From assembly GCF_046630445.1 (NCBI RefSeq), contig NC_092333.1, positions 182,588,501 to 182,652,500 on the forward strand: a stretch of DNA of 64,000 bases, given 5' to 3'. Shown one piece after another: positions 1-12,078 of this stretch (position 1 is its first letter; each line of letters opens with the position of its first letter). Below the pieces are notes generated by a model. It worked only from the letters and a program-made list of their open reading frames with translations. It did not search any database and had not been told where the DNA came from. The position numbers and the translations under genes are program-made. This stretch comes from Rutidosis leptorrhynchoides. Taxonomy: Eukaryota; Streptophyta; Magnoliopsida; Asterales; Asteraceae.

Positions 1-677
1 TCTGATACCAACTTTAGAGACCAGTCCTAATCCATCTGGACGAAGTCCATATCGATTACAAACGATTCACAATACTTGATTACATCGCGAGGTACTTGAC
101 CTCTATATGATACATTTTACAAACATTGCATTCGTTTTTAAAAGACAAACTTGCTTTACATCGAAAGTTGACGGCATGCATACCATTTCATAATATATCC
201 AACTATAATTGACTTAGTAATAATATTGATGAACTCGACGACTCAAATGCAATGTCTTTTGAAATAGGTCATGAATGACTCCAAGTAATATCTCTAATAC
301 GAGCAAATGCACAGCAGAAGATTTCTTTCATACCTGAGAATAAACATGCTTTAAAGTGTCAACCAAAAGGTTAGTGAGTTCATTAGTTTATCATAATCAA
401 TCATTTCCGTAATAGTAATAGACCACAAGATTTAAGTTTCCATAAAATCCGTACACTCGCAAGTGTATAAAAGTATTCTATAAGTTGTTGAGCGCTTCGG
501 TAACCATACTTAACAATTAATGTGGCATATTCCCTTTATTATGAAATCTCCCTACACTGTACCAAGTGTAGTAAAAATGAAGTACTATGCAACCGTTTAC
601 GATACTAGAGCGACTAGCACGGTTGGGGTTGTCAAACCCGATAGATCTATTAATAGGATTCACGCTTACATGCTCTT
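1..677 (-). mobile_element. Left part of an old minus-strand LTR, split by the Athila insertion
   Basis: Positions 1-10 read tctgatacca, the complement of a primer-binding site for initiator tRNA-Met, and an LTR start follows from about position 13. The element body would lie left of the window. Blocks around 300-480 and 510-670 resemble the LTRs at 9,385 and 15,983, including the stretch around the CACTACACCG-like block, so the families are related. The LTR resumes at 27,830 after the inserted Athila element. It is diverged and has no coding content; this is an old fossil. Confidence 0.7.
673..677. repeat. Target site duplication, left side of Athila element
   Basis: The five bases ctctt directly before the TGATGT start of the left LTR are repeated at 27,830-27,834 directly after the right LTR. 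A 5-bp duplication is usual for Ty3/gypsy integration and fixes both element borders. Confidence 0.85.
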
Positions 678-895
678 TGATGTAGATAGAGGTGTATACA
701 AAATAGTTATATTTTTACTACGAAAAACTATTAAATACGATACAATTTTACACATGTTATTTATTTATTTATAGAGTGGATATACCTAAACCTTGTTACA
801 ACACTTATAGGCAGTGTACCTAATCGTACAGTAGTGTAGTTTTTAGTAAGTCCGGTTCGTTCCACATGGAGACTTAGCCAAGTTTAACGCTATAT

Positions 896-941
<46 letters not shown>

Positions 942-2016
942 TAGTATTATTATAATAAAAGAGGGTTTTTACCGTTTAATGACCGGTTTGTCGATTTTAA
1001 AACTTTAGTCGCAGTTAAAACCTAATGTAAAATATCAAAAATAAATACAACTTAATTTAAAGCGTAAAGTAAATAATGATAATGGAATTGTGATAAATAA
1101 AATGACAATAAATAAAGTGCGATAATTAGAAAGTACGATAATTAAAAGTGCAATTAAATATAATGACGGTAAATAAAAGTGCGATAATTAAAAGTGCAAT
1201 TAAATATGGAATATATAAATTATGCTTATTTAAACTTCCGTAATCATGATGTTCGACATGTTGTTTTTAGTTTATTCCCATGGGTTAATTGTCCTTTGTC
1301 CTGGATTATTTGATATGTCCATACAGATTTGTCCATAATAGTCCATCAGTCATAATCATAAAGTGCGGAAGTCTTCGTCAAATTATTCTTATTCCCGAAG
1401 TCAAATATTCCAACTAATTGGGGATTCGAATTGTAACAAGGTCTTAATACTTTGTTTAATGAATACACCAGGTTATCGACTGCGTGTAAACCAAGGTTTT
1501 AATTCTTTGTTAACAATTACACCAATTACCCTTGAATGTAATCCACCCCTGTTTCGACAAGTCTATTAACTATTAATCCAGTTCCGTGTCCGGTAAAATG
1601 AACAATTATTGGAATTTATAGATATCCCGCCCACCGTGCCCAGTCAAGCATATGTGGTTATATATAAATACGTCAAATTATAAGTCTATATATTAAATTA
1701 ATGAGGTATCATTTAGTTAATATAAAGCCCATTAATAGCCCATAGTCTAATTTCCACAAGTGTCGTTCTTTTATCCAAACCCCAATTATGGTCCAAAGCC
1801 CAATTACCCCATTTTAGTATTTAGCCCAACATCACGATTACTTCGGCATTAAATAAGCATAATAATAACTTAGCTACGAGACATTAATTTAAAAAGGTTG
1901 AACATAACTTACAATGATTAATAATAGCGTAGCGTTACACGGACAGAATTTCGACTTACACCCTTACAATATTCGCTAACATACCCTTATTATTAGAATT
2001 TAAAATTAAAATTAAA

Positions 2017-2074
<58 letters not shown>

Positions 2075-2673
2075 GTTTGAGTAAGAAGAAGAAAAAGATG
2101 AATATATTCGACCGAATTCGTTGCTTTTTATAGGATGTGTCCTGGTACTATTCACCATGCGATCACATGGGTTTTTCACCTTCAGGCAATGCGATCGCAT
2201 GGCCTCTTTTTCCAGCTCAGGTGAGTTTGGCTCCTAGCTTGCCGACACTTTTAATAAATAATATAATTTATAAATAATTTATAAGAATTATTTATATATT
2301 ATATTTTATTTATATGTATAGTTGACTTGTAATTTTTAGTCCGTTGCATCGAGCGTTGAGAGTTGACTCTAGTCCCAGTTCCGGATTTTCGAACGTCCTT
2401 GCGTATAATTTAATATATCTTGTATTTTGCGTTTTGCGACTTGTACTCTTGTAATTTTGAGACGTTTCTTATCAATAATTTGAACCTCTTTGATTACACT
2501 TTGTACTTTTGAGCTTTTTGGTCGTTTGCGTCTTCAATTCGTCGAATCTGTCTTTTGTCTTCACCTTTTATTATTTAAACGAATATTACTTGTAAATAGA
2601 ACAATTGCAACTAAAAGCTTGTCTTTCTTGAGGGATAATGCTATGAAATATATGTTCGTTTTTAGCATTATCA
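678..2673 (-). repeat. 3' LTR of Athila-clade element
   Basis: About 2.0 kb, matching 25,838-27,829 along its whole length and ending in TG...CA. The main length differences are in two TA microsatellites (about 899-939 and 2,023-2,073 here). The purine-rich tract next to the LTR reads, on the minus strand, caagtgtgggaatatt (about 2,674-2,690). Confidence 0.9.
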
Positions 2674-4947
2674 AATATTCCCACACTTGAGCGTTGCTTG
2701 TCCTCAAACAATATAGTCTTGAAATAAAAATACTAGAATCACTTCTTTATTCTTCACACTTTGTATATCAGTGATTTCTATACGGCGGTATAAACAATGA
2801 TAGTAACGTTGTGGTTTACAGTCCCACATGACTATAAAAATTTAGATCCTTAAGGAAATTGGATCTTTATGAAAACATTTGATCTTTTGAAAATACGATC
2901 TAGCTTTTACCCTAGATAAGTTTTCCGGAATAACCCTTCACCGGTGTTTGCAAAATTGTTTTTGTGGTTTTGGTGGGTTTCAGATTTGAAAATTTTAGCT
3001 CAAAACTTGCGGTTTTGTGTCACCCACTTGCTAACCTTGTATTAGGAAAGCAACACGTCCAGTATACTTGCTGCGTATATTACCTTTCGGTAAACTACCG
3101 TCCGGTTGTAAAGGAAAGCGTTGAACAAGCAACTGTTAAGGCAATGTCCCATGACATGCTTTTAATTATGGTCTATAACGTGTCAGATGCAATTACTATC
3201 CTTTGTAGGAGCAATAGTAAAGCTCACCCTATAGTTTTTCGGTCTGGCACAAGGTCCTGTCTTTGACCATGCTATGCAACCACCGTTCTTGCGGTTGACA
3301 CCCGATTTGGTTCAGGTGACCTAATGAATTCCAGGTGAATTCCTAGGATTTTACATTCAATGGTAATGAACGCATTGAAAATAGGTTTTCAGAAAACAAA
3401 TCGGTTTGTATTTTGATCAAAATATTTTCTCGTTCAAGCACGAGTTTAGATATCATTGAATTCCATGAGTTTGTAATTCTCAATCTTTAAGGTCAATCTC
3501 AAGGATTGAGTAATATCAGGCTTAAAGGCTGATTTTTAATCTTTAAGGAGATTATCCTTTCTGGGGGTCTGATTCATTAGTTTTATCAAGCTAATTTGCA
3601 CGGCGTCCTCCCCATTTTACGAGACAGATCCTCTCATGGTTAGGATAAGTCTGACCACTTGGCGACCCTGTTTGATGCTGAGGTTCGTGGATTTCCTGCT
3701 GATTTTCGTGATGACTTTTCTAGATTTTTCGTCAACCTACAGCTGGTCTGGACGACAACTTCCTGACCTAAATCAAGAAGCGCGTTTCTTTTTCGGAAGA
3801 CTTTACTTCCTTTTAATGATGGAATTGATTCATCAAGTAGATCCATCTTTCTTTCAAATATATTACAGTTTTTCGGGTAAAATAGGTTAGTTTAGTCCAA
3901 AGCAAAAGTATCTTCAATTATTTGTTACAAAAATATGTGATATATGTTTTAAATAACTTGGTAAATTTTTTACACACTTGGCTTTTTATTTTCCTTTCTA
4001 TGCCTTTTTATTGTCCTCTATTCCATTTTAAATGAATTCTAACATTTTGGGTTGTTTCTCAATTTATGTCCTTTCCGAGGTAACAATAATTTCGGTGTTT
4101 AACACCTAGTTTTATCGTTCATAAATATGTATAAACATGATTTTGAGTTCATTTAATTGAAAATTTTGAAAAATTTTACTAGAATTGGGTAGTCAGTATA
4201 TAAGACTAGGGCTGTTCTTTATTATCAGAGAGCACTAGATTCTAATACAACTACTGTATTACTAGTATTTTTAATGGTAACCAAGTGTATAAGTTAAAAT
4301 TTTAAAAATCCGAGAGAATTTAATCCCTTCCCACACTTAAGATCTTGCAATGCCCTCATTTGCAAGAAATCAGTAACAATTTAAATTATTGAGGGTGATT
4401 AGCGTAGAAAAATGATTAAATGTTTCCAAAGTTTCCAAACATATTGGCGTTTGTTTGTTGAATGATAAATGGTGCACATCATTTGTTCATTCCGTCTTGT
4501 TGTTACATCACATTTGTTTTTCGTTTTGTCGTCAAAATCAGTAGCTTTTGCTGAACTTAATGCCAGTCTTTGAAAATGCGCTGTTTTACCCTGTTGTGTA
4601 CAATTGAAAATATACATACATACAAATATAAACATGCATGGTAATTTGAAATGGGACTTTAAATCTCACTTTCAAATCAAATATGAAATATTAGTACAAC
4701 ATAATAAAAATATTAAACTTACATAAAAGTATCAAAATATAATGTGTTCAAACATAAATAAATAGAAATTATAAATAATAAAAATCATAAAAATACCAAC
4801 GGAACTATATCAATCTGGATAGGGGTTCCAGTTCATGTTGTCGTTCGGGTTCCATAGTTGGTGATAGGTGTACTGGTAGGCCTGGTTAGGGTCGTAGAGA
4901 GCATATGGTGGTCTCATCTCGGGTTGGTGTGGAGGATAGTAAGTGGG
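2674..4947 (-). other. Non-coding 3' internal region of Athila element
   Basis: This stretch lies between the env-like ORF and the 3' LTR. It has only short ORFs without recognisable domains and no obvious tandem repeats. Long 3' untranslated regions are common in Athila elements. Confidence 0.6.
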
Positions 4948-6333
4948 TCAGGTCGGTACATAGTGATCCTGAGGTGACAGCTGGCTCATAATCTGACGCT
5001 GATGATAGTTCCATCTATCATGTTGTCGTTGCCTGGAATGCTCGTAATCATTTCGGGCTTGCCACTGCTCCATCCGACTAAATCTCTCCCCGTTTGTCAT
5101 ATCTACCTCATCTACACACTGGTAGATGTCAGTCATAGTCTCCCTAATGACATCCCTAATGTCATCCGCTTCCTCCATTTCCTCATCTGATCCTCTCTCT
5201 ACCTGTGGATGACGACCTTCATAGGGTACTGCCTGGTTTCGTCTGCTCTTTAATACCTTAGCGCCCTGATAGATCTTCAATCCTAAAGGCTCAACCTGTT
5301 CCCTACATTCCAAAAGTGGACCCCCTTGGTCCCTATCTACACCCAAATACTCTCCAATGAGAGTAACAAAAATACCTCCTCCTATTATTCCCCCTTCCTG
5401 TATTCCTTCTACCATCTTAGACAAATAAAAACCAACACAGTAAGGGATATTAACAAAGCCTCTTGGGTCTTGAATACACTTTAGGTAAAATAAATCATGT
5501 AAGGTCATTTTCTCCTTATTGTGACCTCTCTGTGTAACCGAGTTAGCCAAAAATCTATGAATTATACGAAGCTCGGCTTTGTTAATATGTAAGTAGGAGT
5601 GTTTTCCTCCCAGTATGAAAACATTATAATTTGACATACGCCTCCCGACGGCGTTCGCGTCAAAATTCCTATCTACCCTTTCACCACGATAAATCAAATT
5701 CATACAATCGGGTAGTAGTAATTCACTAGGAGTATATATCTGCAAAGCCCTGGCCATGTCCAGCATGGACATCCTGTACATCCTACTGCCAAGTATAAAT
5801 CTAAGAAAACTTCTATCATCTAACCTATCTACATCCGCATTTAACGAAATAGTACTCATAAGCTCAATACACCATTCCTTATATACAGGTCTACGAATGG
5901 TGAATAGACGTTCCCAATCGGAAAAATAAGAGCTTCCATACCTTTGGATCAAATGCTGTCTAACTGAGTTAGCAAGTTGGACCCTTTCCAAAGGCTCCCA
6001 ATCGATTACCCTCAGTACTTCTACATTTTTCGGTATCAGTTTGAATTTGTTACTTTGATATGTCGGGTAATCTCTCCAGCTTCTATCGAATCTCAGATTA
6101 GGATGCAACGTGTGTTCAGGAATCGTTGGGTATTCTACTGGCGGATGCATCGGAAATACTATGAAGGCATCAACAAATTGTAACGGATCATAATAAGGTA
6201 CGTGTTGATCAGGCTGTTGTTGTGGTTCCTGTTGTTGTTCCGGTTCAGGTTCATATTGCATTTCAGGTTCAGGCTCTGGAGCAGGTTGTCTAGATGATGA
6301 TGATGCACCATCAGTATTAGTAAATCTCTGCAA
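4948..6333 (-). CDS. ATHILA ORF1 / env-like protein (retroelement fossil)
   Basis: A 461-residue ORF lies downstream of pol. It starts with a low-complexity Gln/Glu/Pro stretch (about residues 10-45), followed by a region resembling the plant ATHILA ORF-1 family, with features such as RSWRDYPTYQSNKF and MTLHDLFYLKCIQDPRGF. The C-terminus is charged and probably helical (about 380-450). In Athila elements this protein sits in the position of a retroviral env gene, and its function is unsettled. No clear signal peptide or membrane span is visible. Assignment to the family is from recalled sequence style and from position in the element. Confidence 0.75.
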   Translation of the reverse strand: MQRFTNTDGASSSSRQPAPEPEPEMQYEPEPEQQQEPQQQPDQHVPYYDPLQFVDAFIVFPMHPPVEYPTIPEHTLHPNLRFDRSWRDYPTYQSNKFKLIPKNVEVLRVIDWEPLERVQLANSVRQHLIQRYGSSYFSDWERLFTIRRPVYKEWCIELMSTISLNADVDRLDDRSFLRFILGSRMYRMSMLDMARALQIYTPSELLLPDCMNLIYRGERVDRNFDANAVGRRMSNYNVFILGGKHSYLHINKAELRIIHRFLANSVTQRGHNKEKMTLHDLFYLKCIQDPRGFVNIPYCVGFYLSKMVEGIQEGGIIGGGIFVTLIGEYLGVDRDQGGPLLECREQVEPLGLKIYQGAKVLKSRRNQAVPYEGRHPQVERGSDEEMEEADDIRDVIRETMTDIYQCVDEVDMTNGERFSRMEQWQARNDYEHSRQRQHDRWNYHQRQIMSQLSPQDHYVPT

Positions 6334-8110
6334 AACACATTAAACACAAAATTTGTGCATCCAAATATGCATTAGTGTTAGCAAAATAACAACTTGAAAC
6401 AATTACAATAACATGTTTAATTAAACTTATACACATTTTCACAATTTTTACAATTCTACATTTTTTTTCAAATAAGCATATATGAAAATGTTTACAAAGT
6501 TCATAAGCATTCAATTCAAATAACATGTTAAAATAACCATTACTAGCAATTAAACAAGTTTCAAATGGCATTTACATCAATTTAATCAAGTTCATGAATT
6601 TTATACCTAAAAAGTCCATTTTAATTCTCAAAAATCATGTTTAGGATCAAAGTTTGGATCATTTAGCTACCTAAACATGTTACACTACTTAATTTAGCAA
6701 TAATTCATGACAAAAATCGGCCATAACCTGTTTATATCAAAAAGCCTCAAATTGCTCAAGAACACAAACCCTAGATTCCTAAAAAATTTGAAGTTTTTGG
6801 CTTCAAATCATGTTAAATAGCATCAATCTAGGTTATACATGCATAAAATACTAACAATTTAATTCTAATTACACTAGAAATTAACAAAATCAAATTAGGA
6901 AAAATATAGCTCAAGAACACTAAAAATCAAATTTAAAGAGGTTTAGGGATGTAATTGTTACCCTTCTTGATAAACTTCTTATCAAATTCATGTTTAGAAC
7001 GAATTATAGCGAGAAATTTGGTTGATTTTGGTGAAAATTTGGTGATTTTAGGGTGATATGTGTGTATGTGTTCGTGTGTTTGTGTATGTGTGGAGTGGAG
7101 ACAGAAGCAGAACTCGACTGATATTTGATTCTGGCCAGATTTTCAGTTCCATGCGATCGCATGGGGTCCGGGTACAGTGTTTTTTTTCTTTTTTCTTTTT
7201 TTTTTATAAAAAACCTTATACTAATAAAACATAAATTAATAAAAATTTTTAAAATTTGTTTCTTTTTAGGAATGAGGGTGTTTCGGATCGTTGTCCTAGT
7301 CCGTCCCTCGACAAAATTTTAAAATTTGTTAATTCAAAGCGCGGTTTTAAAAGTAAAGATTTTTGGGTTTTTTAATGTTTTTAGCTTACTTTAATTAAAT
7401 AAGATTAAAAATAATGATAATAAAAGTTCTCGTCCCTCCCTTGGGTAGAGCAATTTCGGTTCAACGATCTAGTTTTCAACTCACGACGAATTTTAAAAAT
7501 CATATTTTTATCTTAGTGAAATAAAGTAAATTTTTGTTTTTAAATTCACACCAAACTTAAATTTAAAATGCATAAAATTAAAAATTCATTTTATTAAAAA
7601 TTCATACCAAATTTATATTATATTTTTGTTTTTATACATACAACTTATATTAAAAATATTAATTTTTCAAATATTTACAAACTTAAATATATTGATTTTA
7701 AAAAGTTTATAATAATAATTTTAATATTAATTTTAAAAACAAAGTAAAAATAAAATTAAAAATCTTTTTGGTCTTTTATCCCACTTTAATCAATCAAATA
7801 TTATCAAAAATATATGCCCCTCTTTTCGGTAAAGTAATTTCGGTTATATTACCTAGTTTTACTCCTGACGAATTTCTGAAATATTTTGGGTTGATTGATT
7901 GAAGATATTTATACCTTAAGAATAAACGGTAAATTTCGCAGTGATGTAATAAATTTTTGTATGATATCAATAATTTCGGTCGCAAAACCTAATTTTATTG
8001 AATACCAATTTAATACTTTATAGCGAACGATTCAGCGCTTATTATCAAAAGGTTAAAAGCAATAAAAATAAAAATAAAAACTATACATACTTACCTGTGA
8101 GATAGAATTC
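6334..8110 (-). other. Non-coding spacer in Athila element
   Basis: AT-rich, with only short chance ORFs. At about 7,141-7,156 it contains a copy of the ccatgcgatcgcatgg palindrome that also occurs in the LTRs and leader of the same element. It may hold the splice acceptor region for the env-like ORF, as in other Athila elements, but I cannot place a site with confidence. Confidence 0.5.
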
Positions 8111-8527
8111 TCAGTGACCTGCTTTAGCCCACTCATAAGATAGTCGGACTAATTGGTTTTCCATAGCTACATAGGCATAACCTCGAGCATTCAATGATTT
8201 TTCTTCGAAACATATGAACGGTCCTTCTCTGCATAAAGTAACGAACTCGGTATTGGAATATGTCTGATTTGTCGAGCATTTTCCTTCGTGTGACCATTTT
8301 CCGCATTTGTGACATCTTTCAAGGTGTCGTGCTCTTCTTTTCGCTGCGGATTTGGATTTTCCTTTACCAAAATGTAACTTATTATGATCGTTTCTGAGTT
8401 CTTTTCTTACTTCGTCCAATTTGGCTCTTATTACTGATACCAGGTTACTCGGGAGTGTGTCATTATTACGTTTAGTGATCAAAGTGTGTAGCATTAGACC
8501 ATGGTTTAGTTCACATGAATTCTTCAT
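8111..8527 (-). CDS. Small ORF with zinc-knuckle-like motif (retroelement fossil)
   Basis: A 138-residue ORF lies between the second protease-like segment and the env-like ORF. A basic stretch (GKSKSAAKRRARHLERC) leads into CHKCGKWSHEGKC, a CX2CX4HX3C arrangement close to but not identical with the CX2CX4HX4C retroviral zinc knuckle. This suggests nucleic-acid binding. It could be a displaced gag-type nucleocapsid segment or an accessory ORF peculiar to this Athila subfamily. Confidence 0.5.
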   Translation of the reverse strand: MKNSCELNHGLMLHTLITKRNNDTLPSNLVSVIRAKLDEVRKELRNDHNKLHFGKGKSKSAAKRRARHLERCHKCGKWSHEGKCSTNQTYSNTEFVTLCREGPFICFEEKSLNARGYAYVAMENQLVRLSYEWAKAGH

Positions 8528-8698
8528 CTCGTAAAACCTAAAAAAAATAAAAATTCAGAATGGGGGGAGAAGACTAGTTCTTTAGGGTCTGCTAGGGAAA
8601 GACCATTCGGATTCCATTCTCGAAAACTACACGAAAACAGAATATCTAACTCTAACAGAAATATATATTACCCTAAAAAGATTCGATTTTCCCCACAC

Positions 8699-9379
8699 TT
8701 AGTTAGTTGTGGTGTCGAAATTGTGATTAACTTCATTTTTAATTGGACTATCAACAACTTGTATATCTCTGACTTTTGCTTCAATCCAATTATTGATTTC
8801 CTCTGTAACTTTCACATATTCAACTAACATTGCCTTTTCTTTAGGCGACAAATTGGATACTAATCGGTTACATAACTTAAAGTTCCCCTTAATCCTAGTA
8901 TCTTGAATCCGTTTATAAAGTTTCTTTGTTGAACTGTTAAAAACGGGTTCATCTAATTTTGTATCAACAACGGGGTTCTTTGTTATCAGGTCATCATTGG
9001 TTGTTGCTTCATCTTCCCCACACTTAGGCATTTTTATTGGTTCAACAATTTTGGTTGATGGAGATCTAAACTTTTGGTTCACAAAGGTGATCGATTTGTC
9101 ACCATCCCTAAGTGTCATTCTACCATCACTTACATCAATGAACGCTTCAGTGGTTGCTAAAAATGAGCGACCTAAAATTAGAGGAATATCAAGGTCTTCT
9201 TCCATATTAATAACTATGAAATTTGCAACAAAGGTCAAACTTCCCACTTTAACAAGTAAATTGTTTGCTATTCCAACCAGGTGTTTAATGGTTTGATCAA
9301 ATAATTGAACACCTATTCTGGTTGGTCTTAATTTACCCACACCTAATCTTTTATATAAGGAAAGAGGCATAACATTTGC
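8699..9379 (-). CDS. Second retropepsin-like segment, part after the nested insertion (fossil)
   Basis: This stretch encodes NVMPLSLYKRLGVGKLRPTR-type sequence and then a PLILGRSFL motif. It parallels the flap and C-terminal half of the Athila protease encoded separately inside pol at about 22,100-22,460. It lies downstream of integrase, where a protease is not expected. The nested element at 9,385 separates it from the segment holding the DLGAS motif. The C-terminal part is acidic and contains no recognised domain. Confidence 0.6.
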   Translation of the reverse strand, partial: ANVMPLSLYKRLGVGKLRPTRIGVQLFDQTIKHLVGIANNLLVKVGSLTFVANFIVINMEEDLDIPLILGRSFLATTEAFIDVSDGRMTLRDGDKSITFVNQKFRSPSTKIVEPIKMPKCGEDEATTNDDLITKNPVVDTKLDEPVFNSSTKKLYKRIQDTRIKGNFKLCNRLVSNLSPKEKAMLVEYVKVTEEINNWIEAKVRDIQVVDSPIKNEVNHNFDTTTN

Positions 9380-9384
9380 ACTTG
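9380..9384. repeat. Target site duplication of the nested large-LTR element, left copy
   Basis: The bases acttg occur directly left of the TGAAAGG start at 9,385 and again at 18,677-18,681 directly right of the terminal ATTACA. This defines a simple 5-bp duplication. Confidence 0.9.
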
Positions 9385-12078
9385 TGAAAGGACCCGTCCT
9401 AATCCACCTGGACGAAGTCATCAACATTTGGTCCCATTGCGATGATCGGCTCCAAGTAATGTCCTTATATTGAGCAAATGCACAGCGGAAGACTTAATTC
9501 GTACCTGAGAATAAACATGTTTTAAAGTGTCAACCAAAAGGTTGGTGAGTTCATAGGTTTATCATAACAATCATTTCAGTATGTTAATAGACCACAAGAT
9601 TTCATAATCATAAACATAATACACTCGCAAGTGTATGTAAAGCATTCTAAGTGGTTGAGCACTTGGTAACCATACTTAACATTTAATCAACGTCGCATAT
9701 TCCCTTTATTACGAAATCTCACTACACCGTACCAAGTGTAGCCTACAAAACGAAGTACTGTGCAACCGTTGAATACTGGTCGTCCAGTCCGGTTGGGGTT
9801 GTCATGCCCGATAGATCTATCAACAGGATTCGCGTTTACAATACCCATGTAAATAGTAGTTACCAAGATACAGGGAAATATGCCAGTGGTACAACTCAAC
9901 GTAGAATATATTTTAAGTACTTGTGTCTATCTCGTAAACATTTATAAAAACAGCGCATGTATTCTCAGCCCAAAAATATATATTGCAAAAGCAATTAAAA
10001 AGGGAGCAAATGAAACTCACTTTTGCCTTGAAGGTATTTAATTCGACTTGGTCTCCGATAGATATCACGAACCTAATCATATATATAATATATCAACATA
10101 TTTTCTTTTTAAGTAATCGTTACATATATATATACTTTTAATACTTTTAATATTTTCTTAGTCCGTAGTTAGCAGTCCGATGTTAGTGGTCCACAATTAG
10201 TTGCTTAAATAAAATAAATAAAGACCACATCATATTCGTATTGATCAGAATTAATCTCGACCCATGGTACCATGTTGTCAAATGACGTGTTGCGTACATA
10301 AAGTACCGTGTTGTCAAATGACGTGTTGCGTACAATCATGAGGTCTTATGATTAATCTTCTCGTGTTGTTTACGGGTGGTCCTGAAATATATAAAATCAA
10401 ATCATAAGTAATTATATATAAAATATCATATTAATTAGAAAAGATATGATTAATTTACTTTTTCTCCAAATATTTTCGTAGCTAAACTAGCTTTGGATAC
10501 CCAATCTTGTTTTAGTCGTAGTTTCTTCATTACAACTCCGTTTTTGTTGGTTCAACTTGCCACTTCCTTGGATCGAGTCAAATTTTAAGAATATGAACTG
10601 AAAATACCTTAATTTGTATTCGAAATCATAGGTTATAGGTCAAACTTTGGTGAAACTTACGAAAGTGATCATTTTCCATCATAAAAACAACATTTAATGA
10701 TCATTTTTCTAAAAATACTTACACTTTGAGTTAAACCATGAAATTTTTATGTGTTAACATATTCATAAGAAATATCATTTTTCCAGAATATGAACTTCCA
10801 ATTCAAAGTTCAAGATGGTTTTTAATTATCCAACCCAAAACAGCCCCCGGTTGCACTCCGAAGACGTAGATTCAGTTTTTAAGATGTTCTTTGTAAAACC
10901 AAGTTATATCTTGTCAGGTTAGCATATCATTATGATATATTACAGGTCTTGAAGTGTTTTAAAATTCAAGTTAGAAGGATCTATTTAGTTTGCGAACAAG
11001 TTTGAAATCATTCAAACTATGTTCTTGTTGTTAAAATTTTATACCACAAAATAAGATAACTATATGAATATGAATTGAATAAGATTATGAACAAGGTTAC
11101 TACCTCAAGTTACTTGGACCAAGTTACTGCAAAATATAAGAAATAATCTTGGAATCAAAGAGTGGTGGAGTTAGATCAAAAGGTTAGAAGTAAACTTCTT
11201 CAAATGGGTGGTTATTTTGATATGTTCTTGAAAGAGTTTTCTTATGGTGTTTAAGGCTTGTAATTGAAGCTAAATGATGGGGAAAATGCTTGGAGATGAT
11301 CAAGTATGAAGTTAGGAGTATTTTGAGAGAGAAATGAGGGTGTAGGTATGAGAAAATGGAGTGAAGAAATGGTGTTCATTTATAAAAACGTTTTTAGTTT
11401 ATAAAGAAAGAAAAGGATTCCTAATTTTGTTTTCTTACTAATAATTCATACTACTTGACAAATTCTAGTTACCTCATATCTAGGGCAGTAATAATGTTGA
11501 TTAGGATGTTGATTTGATGTGTATATACCAATAGTAAATACGTATAGAAGCTGGGTATGATACGGGTACATATAGCCTAGATATACGTATAGAAATCTTG
11601 AGGAAACGGAACGAGAATTCAAATATAGCTATATTTTGTGAATATACTTATATTTTTTTATGTATTTAAGTCCTTAAAAGTGATTAAATACATTATACAT
11701 ACGATACATGTATAAGCATTATAGATGATAAGTATATATATCAAAGAATGTTACGTATAGTTATCGTTTTGAAAACTTAAGTTAGTAGTTTCAAAATATA
11801 CTTATAACTCATTGTCATTAGTACACAATGAGATGTTAAACCATCCTTAGATCATGTTAAATATATATAAATACATATATATACATAAACATATAATTAT
11901 CGTATGTTATATAGTTCGTGATATCATCGGTCATATTGGACGGTCAAACGTTGTGTAAAACTCTTTTCAAAAACACAAGTCTTAACAATTTGGATTGCTT
12001 ATCATGTTGGTATGGTTTAATTTATGTAAATATTAATCTCATAAGTATAATTTGGTCGGAAAATTCTGGGTCATTACA
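9385..12078 (-). repeat. 3' LTR of nested large-LTR element
   Basis: 2,694 bp, starting TGAAAGG and ending TCATTACA, nearly identical to 15,983-18,676. A purine-rich tract in minus-strand sense (about aacgggtaggtac) lies next to it at 12,079-12,092. Confidence 0.92.
10267..10333. promoter_or_regulatory. Tandem 31-bp unit with TGACGTGT (bZIP-type) motifs in LTR
   Basis: Two copies of a 31-bp unit (10,267-10,297 and 10,303-10,333) differ at one base. Each starts and ends with gtac and contains tgacgtgt, which on the other strand is acacgtca, a G/C-hybrid type bZIP core. The same pair occurs in the other LTR near 16,865-16,931. A promoter or enhancer role in the LTR is inferred. Confidence 0.4.

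Noticed and set aside
520-774. 84-residue ORF near the window start
   Set aside because: It crosses the junction between the old LTR and the Athila LTR, so it is a chance frame.
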